A stretch of DNA of 64,000 nt from Trichoplusia ni (Eukaryota > Arthropoda > Insecta > Lepidoptera > Noctuidae): NCBI RefSeq assembly GCF_003590095.1, contig NC_039492.1, positions 9,052,001-9,116,000 on the forward strand. Reading direction: 5' to 3'. Made by a program: the position numbers and the translations under genes. The notes below the pieces were generated by a model. It was not told the DNA's origin. It ran no database searches and saw only the letters and a list, made by a program, of their open reading frames with translations. Position 1 is the first letter of the stretch. Every line of letters starts with the position of its first letter. Shown piece after piece: positions 47,501 through 55,695 of the stretch.

Positions 47501-50500
47501 AAACGGTTGTCTGTCAGACAGCCTTCATAGTGTATCATTTTGATTCAATCCGTGTACTTTTTTGTTCTACATAGAAAAAGGTTTGTCATCTAGTTGGTTT
47601 TATTTCTAGGACCCATACTAACCTCCTGTGCATCAACGCTAATCCGTTTAGGTATACCTAGTATTCCTTTAATTGCTGCGTATCTTTTTCATCTCTGCTT
47701 GTTTAATATTGTTTGTGTTTGATCGTCGTTTTCTTCCCTTCTGGCAATCTTCATGTGGCACCGCAAACTAACCAAAACTCTCGACAACTGGCGATGATAA
47801 TATTATCAGCTGGATATAAAGAAGTCAGTCCAACGTCCTCGCATAAAGAAAATAGTAGTTCACTTTTAAATCAACTGGCTAACCTGCCCGGATTCAATCC
47901 TTTGAAAGCGAGGATTGTTAAGCAGTACGCTAAAACACCCGAAGAAATCCTCCCGACAGCTGTTGAGAAATCCTTACCGTGGAGAAGGGACAGATCCACG
48001 TATAACTTTGGTATGTGTTTACTTCAAATCTGAAATGTTTTAATAATCGTCTCTAGATAAATCTGCGTGCATACTTGCGTCTGATGATCAAGATTTTAAT
48101 TAAGATAATGCTTTAATGTTTCTGTGCTGAGATTGGTACGCAATTCATGATTATGTAGACATTACATGGCCAAGGTAGGGAGTCATCAACTCGCTGTTAC
48201 AGAATAACGTAATAATGAGCAACACTTCACCTTAGAGTCGATTATGTAAACCACTGGGTAGACGCCCGGCACATTGTAATAAGTTCTTGAAATTAGATAA
48301 TTTGTTTGTTTAGCTTTCCTTCTCTAGATTTCATTTCATTTTTGCTTTACTGAAGATTTGATATTTTTTTCATCAGACGCTTCGCAAAGATATTGGTCAT
48401 CCGATTCAATGTTACTATTGCATGTAAAACACATACTATTTACTCCTTTGTAGTTGATTTAGATTTTGACTCTCAAGACTACCAAGCTGAATACTAAAAC
48501 CAATAATAAATAATACAAAGGATGCTTTTGCTAACCTAAACTGTGTTTGGCATGGTAGTCCTTGTAAGCTAACTTAATAAACTAATACGTGTCTGTAACT
48601 AACCACAAGTAAGTACCTAATGCATGTTTAAAGTAATTTAAGTAGCAAATAGGTAGTAGAAGATAGCATAAGGAATTTTAATGTTAGTTAAAGAAACGAA
48701 AAGGAAAACGACAACTTAATAATCATTTGAAAGCGGCACTTCATTCAAATAAGTCAATGCGCACAATCCATAACAAAATATAATATAACAAAATTTAAAT
48801 TATTTCACTTTTAAAATGCTTAAGTAGTACTTCCAATGATCTAAGTATATCTAGGTATAGATATTACGATTTATTAATTATAGCGACTATTTTGAAGTCG
48901 ATATTATCTATTAGAGACATATGCTTCAATCAAATTGGCAAGTTAGACTAGATTTTATAGGTATAGAAAACTAGGCATAAATATGTACCTAACAGTTGTA
49001 AAAACAAGGATCATTTAAATGTTTTAGTTCCAAACGAGGACATCCTTGAAGAGGATGAGAGGAGATTGTCTGACGATAACGGTAAGTTTTGAAGTCAAAT
49101 ATATCTAAATACAATGTTTTGCGAATGAGAAATAAAACCAATCTACACCGTCACATTTACACAGATTTTTATGATACCATTTAATAACCCCAATCAGCCT
49201 TACAATGCAAGGTTTCTTTATTTAAAATACTAAGTGCAGCGACCAGGAAGCCATTATTAACACAGCGATCACCGACAGGTCATCACAGCCTAACAATTAG
49301 GATAGTTTTACTTAATGTTCCATTTTAGCTCATCGTTAAAGCTGGGACTGTCGTAATAAAAGGATGTCTACATATGTAAGCAAAAAATGAAACTGTGATT
49401 TTGTTGAAAGTCCCTCACACAAATTATGTAAACAAATGTATAAAAACTTTGTAACTACAGAAACCTACATAATAGTAGCAGAGCACGCTCGCGTGGCTAC
49501 CCCTACGGCTACGGAAACCATGTTGCCATGGAAACGGGAGGAGATGGAGGGATCGGGCGGCGGCGCACTCAAACAATCAGAGTTCCCCGCTTGGGCCTCG
49601 AACAAGGAGTACCTCGCGTACAGCTCACCCTCTGCAACATTTTTAGGTAAATATTGTTGAATAAAAAAAACGAAAGCAATGAAATATTAAGATACAATAT
49701 TTGTGCAATAGTATTACGATCGAATTTAGGTAATTCATTAGAGTATCGAAAAACGTTACACTGGACATATGCTTGCTAGTTTAATTATGACAATATTTAA
49801 TTATTTTTTTTATGTATGGAAATTTAGGCCAGCTACAATTTAACGTAACACCATTAGCTCGTAGCAATAAATTATTTTGAACTACGTATCGCGTAGACTG
49901 TCACAGATTCTGGAATTACCAACACACGAAAAATGGCTCACAGTTGCACTGTTAGGTAGAGTTATTGTAAAACAATTGGAACATTCCGTGAACTTTTTTT
50001 GTGGTTATCGAATATACCACCTGGGTGTAAGTTAATTATTTTCCAAACGCTAATATTTTTCTTTAAAATTACCATTCTGTAACTACATTTTATTGGTATG
50101 AATGCCTTACTGGTATCCCGTAGTACGCGTTTTCATTGCATTGCTTATGAAGCCTATTGTAATTTGTAGGACGACACTTACATCACAAAACGCTTACGCG
50201 TTACACTGTGCATGTTAGCTTTGAATGAATAGACCTCTCGCTGAATTAGTTTTAGTAACACCTTCAAAGCACAGATTATAGTTACAAGATATATCAAAAT
50301 TAAAAGAATTAAAATAGTCCCACCCGATCAACACGCGCCTAAACTAAGACACATTTAAATAATGATATTTTTATATCTACACGGAAATAATAGATCATTT
50401 TGCACCTTTAACTTACCCTAGATTATAGGAAACTGTTTTTGAATGTTTTCTGACACATTTTTTTCTCTTTTTCCCTATCCATTCCGCTATAAAACAAAAC

Positions 50501-51169
50501 ACGCCCATTCTCATTAACTTCCTAAAACCAGGAGGCATAGAGAAGCCAAAACATCCGAAATCTATCATAGGTCTCTTCCGAAGAGAGAGCTCTAGCTCCA
50601 CGCAAGGGGCGGCAGACTGTGTGGTGGTCTCCGACTCGGAAGGGAACAAAGACAGTTGGAACAAAGGAGAAGGGACGTCGAGAGACACGGGCGGAAGACA
50701 AGGACCAAGTTTACTGTCTAAGAGGAGTACCAGTCTAGGTGGTCCCTCAGTACTGCTTATGGAGGATGTAGCACACTCGGACCCGCTGGGTGCCTCCAGC
50801 CGACCAGCTAGCATCATGCAAGGTCCACATAGAGGACAATGCCGAAGGGGATCCATGCTGGAGTTGACTGGGTACGTAAATTATGTGATGCAATATTCGT
50901 GACAGTTGAATTACATTTCGTCTAAATTCGCTTAGTTTCTTTAAATAATATATAATATGTCTTATCATGTTTTCAGATCAATGTCTCGAGATGCTATAAC
51001 AGAAGAGAAATGCAGCAAATCTCTACCAGAGAGCGAACGAATGGGAGTTCGACGTTTGCCGTTAGGTCAACAGAGTCTGCCAAGGGAACCCTTCATCCGG
51101 CAACTGACCATGGCTTCCACTCTTAACACCAGTTCCTCATCTGACGACTCTTCAGACGAAAATACCTGA
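29457..51169 (+). CDS. Nhe2: Na+/H+ exchanger, plasma-membrane NHE2/NHE3 type (whole spliced gene)
   Basis: An electroneutral antiporter that swaps Na+ for H+ at the plasma membrane. Nineteen constitutive coding exons join in one open frame of 3,324 bases, about 1,107 residues; exon coordinates are listed separately. Residues 1-38 hold a signal-peptide-like hydrophobic run ([13 protein letters not shown]), followed by a Pro/Gly-rich luminal stretch. The transporter core spans about residues 110-510. It includes FFLYMLPPI (about 174-182, the amiloride-site helix), [14 protein letters not shown] (about 273-281, with the conserved Asn-Asp), and [12 protein letters not shown] (about 468-479). The tail is long, about 600 residues: the conserved AKIHHLL and [11 protein letters not shown] blocks, an acidic segment, and two related PTA-x-E-x3-LPW-basic segments. 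It ends in a Ser/Asp-rich terminus. Tail length and motifs fit the insect orthologue of mammalian NHE2/3/5; the symbol follows Drosophila usage. Introns 1 and 2 host other genes, and introns 3 and 6 are GC-AG. Confidence 0.9.
29989..30245 (+). mobile_element. Helitron-like non-autonomous element, copy E
   Basis: Starts A|TCTACACTAATATATAAAGC and ends GTGCAACAGCTAG|T, with a (GTTT)n tract, GAACGCGCTAATCTCAGGAA and ATCACGCTGCGACTAATAGG inside. Lies in NHE intron 1. The minus frame at 29990-30238 is a shadow of the repeat. Confidence 0.65.
31498..31570 (-). tRNA. tRNA-Lys (anticodon UUU)
   Basis: 73 nt, cloverleaf intact: acceptor stem GCCCGGA/TTCGGGC with discriminator G, D-arm TAGCTCAGTCGG, anticodon loop CTTTTAA, and T-arm GGTTCAAGTCC. 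No intron and no encoded CCA. A TTTT run on the minus strand shortly after the 3' end can serve as a pol III terminator. It is identical to the copy at 32257-32329 but inverted. It sits antisense in NHE intron 1. Confidence 0.95.
32257..32329 (+). tRNA. tRNA-Lys (anticodon UUU)
   Basis: Same 73-nt sequence as the minus-strand gene at 31498-31570, with internal A and B boxes intact. It is followed within about 10 nt by a TTTT terminator (ACAACATTTTG). The two genes are divergent, 686 bp apart, inside NHE intron 1. Confidence 0.95.
33404..33637 (+). mobile_element. Helitron-like non-autonomous element, copy F
   Basis: Starts TCTATACTAATATATAAAGC, carries a long (GTTT)n tract of about five units, and ends CGGGCAACAGCTAG before T. 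A short stretch before the terminal hairpin is missing compared with copies A and D. Lies in NHE intron 1. Confidence 0.65.
35311..35480. mobile_element. MITE, TTTATCG family, diverged copy
   Basis: Left arm TTATTTATTTGACAGCGG then TTTACTCAGTATTTATT. The right end is AGACGCTTGAGTAAAACGC then TTATAATATAATT, roughly inverted. The centre has CGCTACTCATGATTCAAATC and GTATCCGAAACTAGTTAGG, matching the 6183-6336 element. It lies just upstream of NHE exon 2. Confidence 0.5.
35637..35910 (+). CDS. Nhe2: NHE exon 2 (luminal linker and first core helix)
   Basis: Acceptor TTTCCAG, donor ATAG|GTAAGT, phase 0 in and phase 1 out. Encodes a Pro/Gly-rich segment ([17 protein letters not shown]), then [17 protein letters not shown] and [12 protein letters not shown], the start of the conserved exchanger core. 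The minus frame over it is an antisense shadow. Confidence 0.9.
37960..37965 (-). terminator. Candidate poly(A) signal of the nested gene
   Basis: AATAAA on the minus strand, about 62 bases beyond the stop codon of the nested gene. A second AATAAA at 38030-38035 is formed by the last two sense codons. Confidence 0.45.
38027..40486 (-). CDS. Intronless nested gene, Cys/Pro-motif repeat protein of unknown function
   Basis: An uninterrupted 819-codon frame (ATG at 40486, TGA at 38027-38029), antisense within NHE intron 2. I do not recognise the family. The N-terminal half is basic, with a YxxxY-rich segment near residues 180-210 ([18 protein letters not shown]), Lys-rich stretches (about 220-230 and 280-300) and Cys clusters (PCPC near 234, CPC near 244). 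[10 protein letters not shown] knuckle sits near 352. Between about 413 and 539 there are five related units of the form C-x2-x-P-x-C-x3-x-P-x-C (for example [13 protein letters not shown] and [13 protein letters not shown]). The C-terminus is very basic ([17 protein letters not shown] near 785). There is no signal peptide or membrane span. Length, integrity and repeated Cys spacing argue for a real gene. Intronless nested genes in insects are often testis-expressed, but that is only an inference here. Confidence 0.8.
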   Translation of the reverse strand: MPESKSKKLHAKSYTSVYDIFAGMSYELSNINPNIPMRERSVFHGDAPNQLLECEYPLSKSTNFVTSEKYNRLNNMMNSSCKTIVPSTSTIFYDLDDIAKRHSFHCLTEISISTANFMKVVKMPTTTAAFGTKSIVQECATQIHPKLLPRDSIEINARKVKKKYSNEALSSEIFLRDDDYIQDYHKRYKEYYKDMTDRQQKFWSYAKYRTEYTKPIPEEKKSKKKDKGKRTEDPCPCQLFSYACPCTDKKSLTELARNSKSLTMADQVTSTMKVVLVDEKKDKKSSKLKKNKGDPVKEDKPTNTSVVEMIEVIVPKNEPPVQIVNKHDVPILVDHKNNKQKKSRKRSRRILCPNCKEKVDVVISISTTEDEDLLKCENSSIYRSKEIPSSAAYAYRATPNNHRSKPMEDGDLCLHEPRCEMLPVCQILPSDNYYNVNVSQKCVKKHSVPKSTPRIIRITKACRHHPPCTVVPSCQRANVLKNNCEYIPPCLHRPRCVNLPLCVPFSKSLHYEEASSKLVDDIENSDCPHIPRCKYIPVCQHDSFANTMEHHQINMVSRVQNGCEFLNDYSPQAYLLNPKTTCLANTFSPCQLSSTPCYTEQHVFRSNKSCQFDSSHAKCPSESKEDPSNETVIFIRDVGCQFRSKSYSPKNSVLQNKISSNSFDFVDVKMGNYYANVHTLRYEDKFTSPLSGEDQSFSTASITSLELDSECPSHGRRANRCFPKNRPTTGFVPKSAYVTAYSTRTECDSAVPAYVNTKSDIPEIREIRDCRSAYPVKSRRSFLKGRYRKIFSVKRRRKSRISTHVLRTCSKKTVCEQNK
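40947..41210 (+). CDS. Nhe2: NHE exon 3 (FFLYMLPPI helix)
   Basis: Acceptor TTTCAG. Encodes [37 protein letters not shown] and [16 protein letters not shown]. It ends at ATAG|GCAAGT: the donor is GC, because only this boundary continues the frame into exon 4. Phase 1 in and out. Confidence 0.9.
41297..41522 (+). CDS. Nhe2: NHE exon 4 (catalytic Asn-Asp motif)
   Basis: Acceptor TTTTGCAG, donor TATAC|GTAAGT, phase 1 in and 2 out. Encodes [27 protein letters not shown] and [17 protein letters not shown]. The Asn-Asp pair is the conserved ion-binding site of electroneutral exchangers. Confidence 0.9.
41607..41834 (+). CDS. Nhe2: NHE exon 5
   Basis: Acceptor TTTTTAG, donor CTTGC|GTAAGT, phase 2 in and out. 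Encodes [31 protein letters not shown] and [16 protein letters not shown], core membrane helices. The antisense frame is a shadow. Confidence 0.9.
41913..42130 (+). CDS. Nhe2: NHE exon 6
   Basis: Acceptor TTTCCAG. Encodes [33 protein letters not shown] and [17 protein letters not shown]. Ends at ATAG|GCAAGT, a second GC donor; the alternative GT four bases further on leads to a stop in exon 7. Phase 2 in, 1 out. Confidence 0.9.
42131..42920 (+). other. NHE intron 6 (GC-AG, 790 bp)
   Basis: Contains a homopolymer of about a dozen G at about 42666-42677 followed by CTTATCACCACC, and otherwise no recognised feature. Acceptor GTTGTTTTAG. Confidence 0.75.
42921..43004 (+). CDS. Nhe2: NHE exon 7 (84 bp)
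   Basis: Encodes [19 protein letters not shown] and EKFVMSYG, leading into the conserved [12 protein letters not shown] block that exon 8 completes. Donor GGAG|GTGAGT, phase 1 in and out. Confidence 0.88.
43005..43931 (+). other. NHE intron 7 (927 bp), nothing recognised
   Basis: GT-AG, AT-rich, with no repeat or exon identified. Confidence 0.6.
43932..44140 (+). CDS. Nhe2: NHE exon 8 ([10 protein letters not shown] helix, start of tail)
   Basis: Acceptor TTAACAG, donor GAACGG|GTGAGA, phase 1 in and 0 out. Encodes [19 protein letters not shown], a final helix, [15 protein letters not shown], and the first cytoplasmic residues. Confidence 0.9.
44220..44345 (+). CDS. Nhe2: NHE exon 9 (proximal tail)
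   Basis: Acceptor TCATTTTAG, donor TACCAG|GTAAAT, phase 0 in and out. Encodes [17 protein letters not shown] and [16 protein letters not shown]. This is the membrane-proximal region where calcineurin-homologous protein binds in vertebrate exchangers; that role is inferred from family knowledge. Confidence 0.88.
44616..44773 (+). CDS. Nhe2: NHE exon 10
   Basis: Acceptor CTTTCAG, donor GGGAG|GTAAGA, phase 0 in and 2 out. Encodes [19 protein letters not shown] and [14 protein letters not shown]. Confidence 0.85.
45054..45192 (+). CDS. Nhe2: NHE exon 11
   Basis: Acceptor TATTTCAG, donor AGACGC|GTAAGT, phase 2 in and 0 out. Encodes [16 protein letters not shown] and [20 protein letters not shown], matching the conserved AKIHHLL segment of the tail. 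Confidence 0.88.
45584..45724 (+). CDS. Nhe2: NHE exon 12
   Basis: Acceptor TGTCTTCAG, donor AAACAG|GTACCT, 47 codons in phase 0. Encodes [17 protein letters not shown] and a His/Lys/Arg-rich stretch ([14 protein letters not shown]). Confidence 0.88.
45929..45995 (+). CDS. Nhe2: NHE exon 13
   Basis: Acceptor GATTTCAG, donor CACG|GTAAAA, phase 0 in and 1 out. Encodes [20 protein letters not shown]. It can splice to exon 15 directly or to the optional exon at 46158. Confidence 0.8.
46158..46214 (+). CDS. Nhe2: NHE optional exon 14: alternative C-terminus or 39-bp cassette
   Basis: Good acceptor TTTCTTTGCAG. Joined to exon 13 it reads [18 protein letters not shown] and stops at TAA (46212-46214). 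AATAAA follows at once, and another AATAAA lies near 46360. Alternatively a weak donor AAAT|GTAAAA at 46197 would make a 39-bp exon whose phase (1 in, 1 out) matches exon 15. It is not needed for the main frame, so it is either a minor isoform or fortuitous. Confidence 0.45.
46483..46584 (+). CDS. Nhe2: NHE exon 15 (acidic segment)
   Basis: Acceptor TTCTCTTACAG, donor CCGC|GTAGGT, phase 1 in and out. Encodes [20 protein letters not shown] and [10 protein letters not shown]. Four bases further there is a second possible donor (AG|GTATTC), but it breaks the frame to exon 16. Reading through gives RRYSA and a stop. Confidence 0.8.
46585..47809 (+). other. NHE intron 15 (1.2 kb), nothing recognised
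   Basis: Donor GTAGGT is suboptimal. The only AG after the long pyrimidine run (47730-47755) is TATCAG at 47804-47809, more than 50 nt downstream. Confidence 0.6.
47810..48010 (+). CDS. Nhe2: NHE exon 16 (first LPW motif)
   Basis: Acceptor TATTATCAG, donor TTTG|GTATGT, phase 1 in and out. Encodes [38 protein letters not shown] and [17 protein letters not shown]. The last block resembles a segment in exon 18. Confidence 0.82.
48011..49027 (+). other. NHE intron 16 (1.0 kb), nothing recognised
   Basis: GT-AG, AT-rich, with no repeat or exon identified. Confidence 0.6.
49028..49081 (+). CDS. Nhe2: NHE exon 17 (54-bp acidic micro-exon)
   Basis: Acceptor ATGTTTTAG, donor AACG|GTAAGT. Eighteen codons, [18 protein letters not shown], phase 1 in and out, so it can be skipped without a frame change. 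Confidence 0.75.
49461..49646 (+). CDS. Nhe2: NHE exon 18 (second LPW motif)
   Basis: Two acceptors 21 bp apart keep the frame: CTACAG ending 49460 and GTAGCAG ending 49481. The first adds ETYIIVA. Encodes [37 protein letters not shown] and a hydroxyl-rich end. Donor TTAG|GTAAAT, phase 1 in and out. Confidence 0.78.
49647..50531 (+). other. NHE intron 18 (0.9 kb), nothing recognised
   Basis: GT-AG, AT-rich. Acceptor CCTAAAACCAG has a modest pyrimidine tract about 15 nt upstream. Confidence 0.6.
50532..50871 (+). CDS. Nhe2: NHE exon 19 (Ser-rich distal tail)
   Basis: Phase 1 in and 2 out, donor ACTGG|GTACGT. Encodes [57 protein letters not shown] and [12 protein letters not shown]. Arg/Lys-x-x-Ser sites (RRES, KRSTS, RRGS) are candidate phosphorylation sites. 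Long minus frames across it are shadows. Confidence 0.85.
50977..51169 (+). CDS. Nhe2: NHE exon 20 (C-terminus and stop)
   Basis: Acceptor TGTTTTCAG, phase 2 in. Encodes [39 protein letters not shown] and a Ser/Asp-rich end ([16 protein letters not shown]). TGA is at 51167-51169. Confidence 0.88.
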
Positions 51170-53335
51170 GTGCCCCGACGTGGTGACCCAGACCGGTTGC
51201 CACTGCTAAAATACAGGACGCTAGAGTAACGTGCATTGTGCAATCGCGGACGGTCATAGTGAACGCCTACTATACTTTCTAAAAAGTGCTGTGAATCTGT
51301 GGTGTTAAATACTTAACGTAGCATGATGAGGATTATATCTAAAAGTTTCTGTCATACCACCTGCAACTCTAAAGGCTGGAGATTTATTCGAAATAAACGA
51401 ATTCCGTATGAATAGGTACAAATGGTTATGAAAATGACGTTTTATTAATTAAAAAAAATACAATTATTCAAAGGCTTTCATGATATTGGTTTCTCGTGAT
51501 AAGCATAGTATTGGAATTTTGACTATTGTTACCGTCTACGTGTATTTGAATAGATATTAAGATGCGTTGATATAGTCAATCAATAATCATGATACGCACA
51601 CTTAAAGCGAGTTAACAAATCGTGCGGTAATGATATTATAGAAATACGGTACTTTAATAAAATATTTGCTTGCCAGATATTCTGTCTGAGGCTTACGAGT
51701 GATTTTGATATAGTTGTACATTATGTAACTAGGTACAATATAAGTTGTAAATACAACTCGTTGTCGTTGCATCCGTTTTTACGACACATAATTAGAAAAA
51801 AAAAAACATAAAGCTGTCAGGAAAACTTCCTATATCATTCTTGCCTTTTATTTGTTTAAAAATGGGTCGTATGATGATTTAGTATTGAAATGCTATCCGT
51901 TACTGATAAATTCAACCTAGCAGTTAATCAAAATGTTATATTTATGTAAACTGTATTAATTGTAAGCCTATTTGCTTGATGTTTGATGAACTGAAAGCGA
52001 TTCTTACTGCGTATAATACAAACCTACAACATAATGTCTTGTCTAAATCAATGTATAAAATATATAGTTGTTTGAAGTGTATTTTTGTATGCTCTTTGTA
52101 AATCATGTAATTACATCCAGAAATACTATGTATGTACCTAAATGATCATTTGTATTTAACGTATTTATAGATATTAATGATTTCACAGGTGGCACTTGTT
52201 GCCAATGACAATACCATTAGTTTATTGAAAACATTAAAGTAATTAGATGTGATTTGTAGATGTAAGTAGATAGCGTTTGTGTTTTATAAGTGACGAAATA
52301 CGTTTTGGAGGCTATTTTGTACAAGGTCTTCTATCAGTGTAAGACGAAAATGAAATGTGAAAAGAAAATACAAACATAAATTTGAAGATTGGTTAAACAG
52401 TCTAGGAGGGTTCTGTCTAGTAGACGACATTGCACGAGTTCGACAAGAACAGTGTGAAAAAAAATAACGAAAAAGGTGTTGAAATCAGATTGGATTTTAA
52501 ACGATTACTAAAATTCTGGTGCATTTAAATCAGGGAGCCAATTTGTAGAAGTTTAATAACTTAAAAAGTAGGGAATTAGGAAAGTTTAATAACTTTATTT
52601 AAAACGTCCTTATTTCAAATAAAACAATGATTTCTGTATTATGCTAGGTGTTGATTAATTTGTGTCATTGGCAATTTGACGTCATTTCATTTTGGTCCCA
52701 GTAAAATAAACAATCTTGAATACAACAGCGCATGTTGAATTGTTACTAGATTGTAATTGTAATCTACTGAATAAGTTTGTTCGAAAATAGATTGACTAAT
52801 TTAGAACAATAATAGCAGTAGATAAATACCTAGAGGAAAAATTGAAAATTGCTTATGTAAATATAAAGAGTTAATTTTGTTGAATGTGTAGACAATGATT
52901 GATGAGTGGATACTGTAATGGTCCGTGAAAATCGATTAAAAAGGGGGTCTACAACCGCATCGCAAATTAATATTGTTATGGTTGTAGAAGCGTGACAGCG
53001 CAATACACGGCGTAGAACGGCAGCTCTCTTCCACATTCAGAACAATATTAATTTAAGACGTTACCCCCTGAAGGCCAACCAGCTTCTAAAAAGTCTTGTA
53101 AAGTTGTCGAAGTATGAGAAACTACTCCAAGTCATTGCAGAGAGATTCATCGTCTCGCTTCCACAACTGCAAATCTTTAAGAGGTGGTTAGAACATTTGA
53201 CTGAAAAGTTTACCACAAACTCTTTCTCTTAAAATCTAAGCTATTTTTTGCGCTGTCTGTCGCTAGACTGTTAGAGAACTTAGCTATAAGTACGTCTACT
53301 GATCAATTATTGTTGTATATTAGTGAAATAAATAA
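51170..53335 (+). other. Probable 3' UTR of the NHE gene and flank
   Basis: AATAAA hexamers lie at 51392-51397, 52618-52623 and 53327-53332. Any could end the transcript, and the true end cannot be chosen from sequence. The minus copy of repeat family X at 52975-53050 falls inside. Confidence 0.5.
52975..53050 (-). repeat. Dispersed repeat family X, copy 3
   Basis: On the minus strand it carries GTGGAAGAGAGCTGCCGTTC and then GCGCTGTCACGCTTCTACAA, in the same order as at 26041-26110. Confidence 0.5.
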
Positions 53336-55690
53336 GCTATTTTATTAGATAGTAAATAATTGTTTTGTTTATATGTAGTTCAACGGCACAACTGAATCAC
53401 AGTGTGTTATTCTGACCAAACTCAAAGTATTTTGTTTTTCTTACCTTATACCTAATAACTATGTACTTAGCTTTACCATAATTATTTAAATACTTAGGCA
53501 TAATATTGTTGTACTTAGTTTAATGGTTTTTTCGTGTGTATTTTAATTATTGAGAGTAAATATTACCCGTAATTGCATTATGGGTATGTGCACTTACCTA
53601 CTTAGACCGTAAAGGTATGTACATTATATTGAAAAAGAAAGCAAAAGAAATTCTTATGCTGTTATAAGTTTTTTTTAGAACATGATTATGTACCTACTTA
53701 TCATTCGAGATGGCATTAACAACTTAATCAGTAGGTAAATATGCCTCTAAGAAGTCCCTTTCAAGATTTGTAACACTAACTGACGTAGTTATTAATCCAA
53801 TGAAATAAAGAGCAAGTGCGTGCAATATACCTCGCCATTTAAAAAAACCAGCCTTTTACATATGCATTTATTAAACACCTAAAAAAATCTTGATCAGCAG
53901 TTTAATATTTATTCTTATGAAGGTAGTTAACCAGATTTTTTTTAAAAAGGTACCTTATTTATTTGTTATCATAACGTGATGGTTAATAAAATTATTAGGT
54001 ATTAATATACCAATGAGTTTTACTTCTTACTAAAATATACAAACAACAGTGGTTAGTCTACTGTATGCAAGCTTTGTATAAATGGGATTATGGTGTGTCA
54101 ATTGATAAAATAATAGTGCCTAGCGTAGAAAATCTACACCGCTCATTGATTGATAATATTGTGGTTTTCTTTTGTACTAAAATTATTGTTAAAACTGTAT
54201 TATAGTAGTACAATAGATAATGAAAAATTAAATAAAAAAATCACACTTGAGAGTTACGATTTATTTTATTATCTTATCAACAGCATGCTTATCTACGCTC
54301 ATAAGAAAACACCCTCTACAATATATCTTTTAAATATATAAATTACAGTAGCAGTACTACTAAATTAATGAGTAAGTACGTGTTCGTGCACGTATGTTAA
54401 ATTACCGTTGAAGACAAAATGCAGCCGTGTCGAAAACTATTCGGCATCTATGAACCTCAATTTTCATGTAAGGTTAGAAAAATAAAATTAAAATACAACA
54501 TGGATAATCATTCCAGCATTTTAATCCAACCTTATAATTTTAAAAATACTTGGGAACAAGTCGATTATAAAGAGTTTTTTAACCAACGTACCTGAACCAA
54601 TAATTGAATTTAAATATTCTTGCTCAGTTTAGATGAAGGGTTCACTCAATAAGATACGAGAATACGGGATAAATAACATAGTGTACAAGTCTTTAAAAAT
54701 CACGTTCACAATAATTTTCAAATTACCGCCACAACTTGCCACAAGCTACATTGACACATAATGTCACGCACAGGAAATTTCATCATCCGAATCCGGTTCG
54801 TGTTAGAAATATTAATTTTCTGCACTGCGTTTCGGTTTATTACATAGAATTCAAAATAGTATTTGGGAATAAAATTAATATTGATGTAATCAATGTAATT
54901 ATTCATTTTATTTGAAAAATAAAAATTAAGAAAAGCAATTCTAACTGTGCTTAAATGCGAGTATTCAAGTTCTGGCATTCAAGTCATCAAAAAAGTAAAA
55001 CCATCCGTTCGTTCCATAGATAATACATATAATACTGGTATAGATGAGACACTGACAGATCAGTTCTTTTTTTCACTACTTGCCCTGTAAACTAGATGGC
55101 GCTAGCGTCTGTGAAGCGATCTATAGCTATATGTATGTATGCACTCATCTACATAATATCTATAGGTTGCTATAGGTAGTTACGCATAGTACAGCATTTT
55201 TGCCGTGTATAAAATGTACTAAAGAGAAAAAAGAATACAACAAAAATATAAAGATTTTTCTTTATTTATAAATACGGATAATTTATACAATTTATTAATT
55301 AACGTCTACAACGTATTGAAATTAAACCACTTTTACTTTGACACATTTTTACTATTATAATTTACTAAGTAATATGATTTTCTGTAGAAAAATTATTCTC
55401 TAATAAAATCGTAATATGGTTTAATTTCATTGGCTAACATTCATAATACACTTATGGTATATTACAATCACCAATTAATTCACATTAATAGAAACCATTT
55501 TTAAATGATAAGGGTATAATTGAGAACCTTCTATTTTATTTATCGATGTAAATAAAGTAGATGGTTGGAAATGGCCACCCATCAAAAATCACATGATTTA
55601 AATCAATCAAATCATTTAATTAACAATAAGGTTTTAAATATCATTCACATTATTTCCTTTTTTTATGAATTTTATAGAAATTGTATGCTT
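53336..55690. other. Intergenic AT-rich DNA, no gene recognised
   Basis: The 86-codon minus frame at 54718-54978 has no domain. At about 55042-55152 a segment is bounded by short inverted TAGATGAG/CTCATCTA ends and could be a small MITE, weakly supported. Confidence 0.4.
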
Positions 55691-55695
55691 GTAAT

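Noticed and set aside
50413..50856. 147-codon minus-strand open frame
   Set aside because: It lies antisense to exchanger exon 19, whose plus-strand frame fits the gene and splice sites. The minus frame is a composition shadow.
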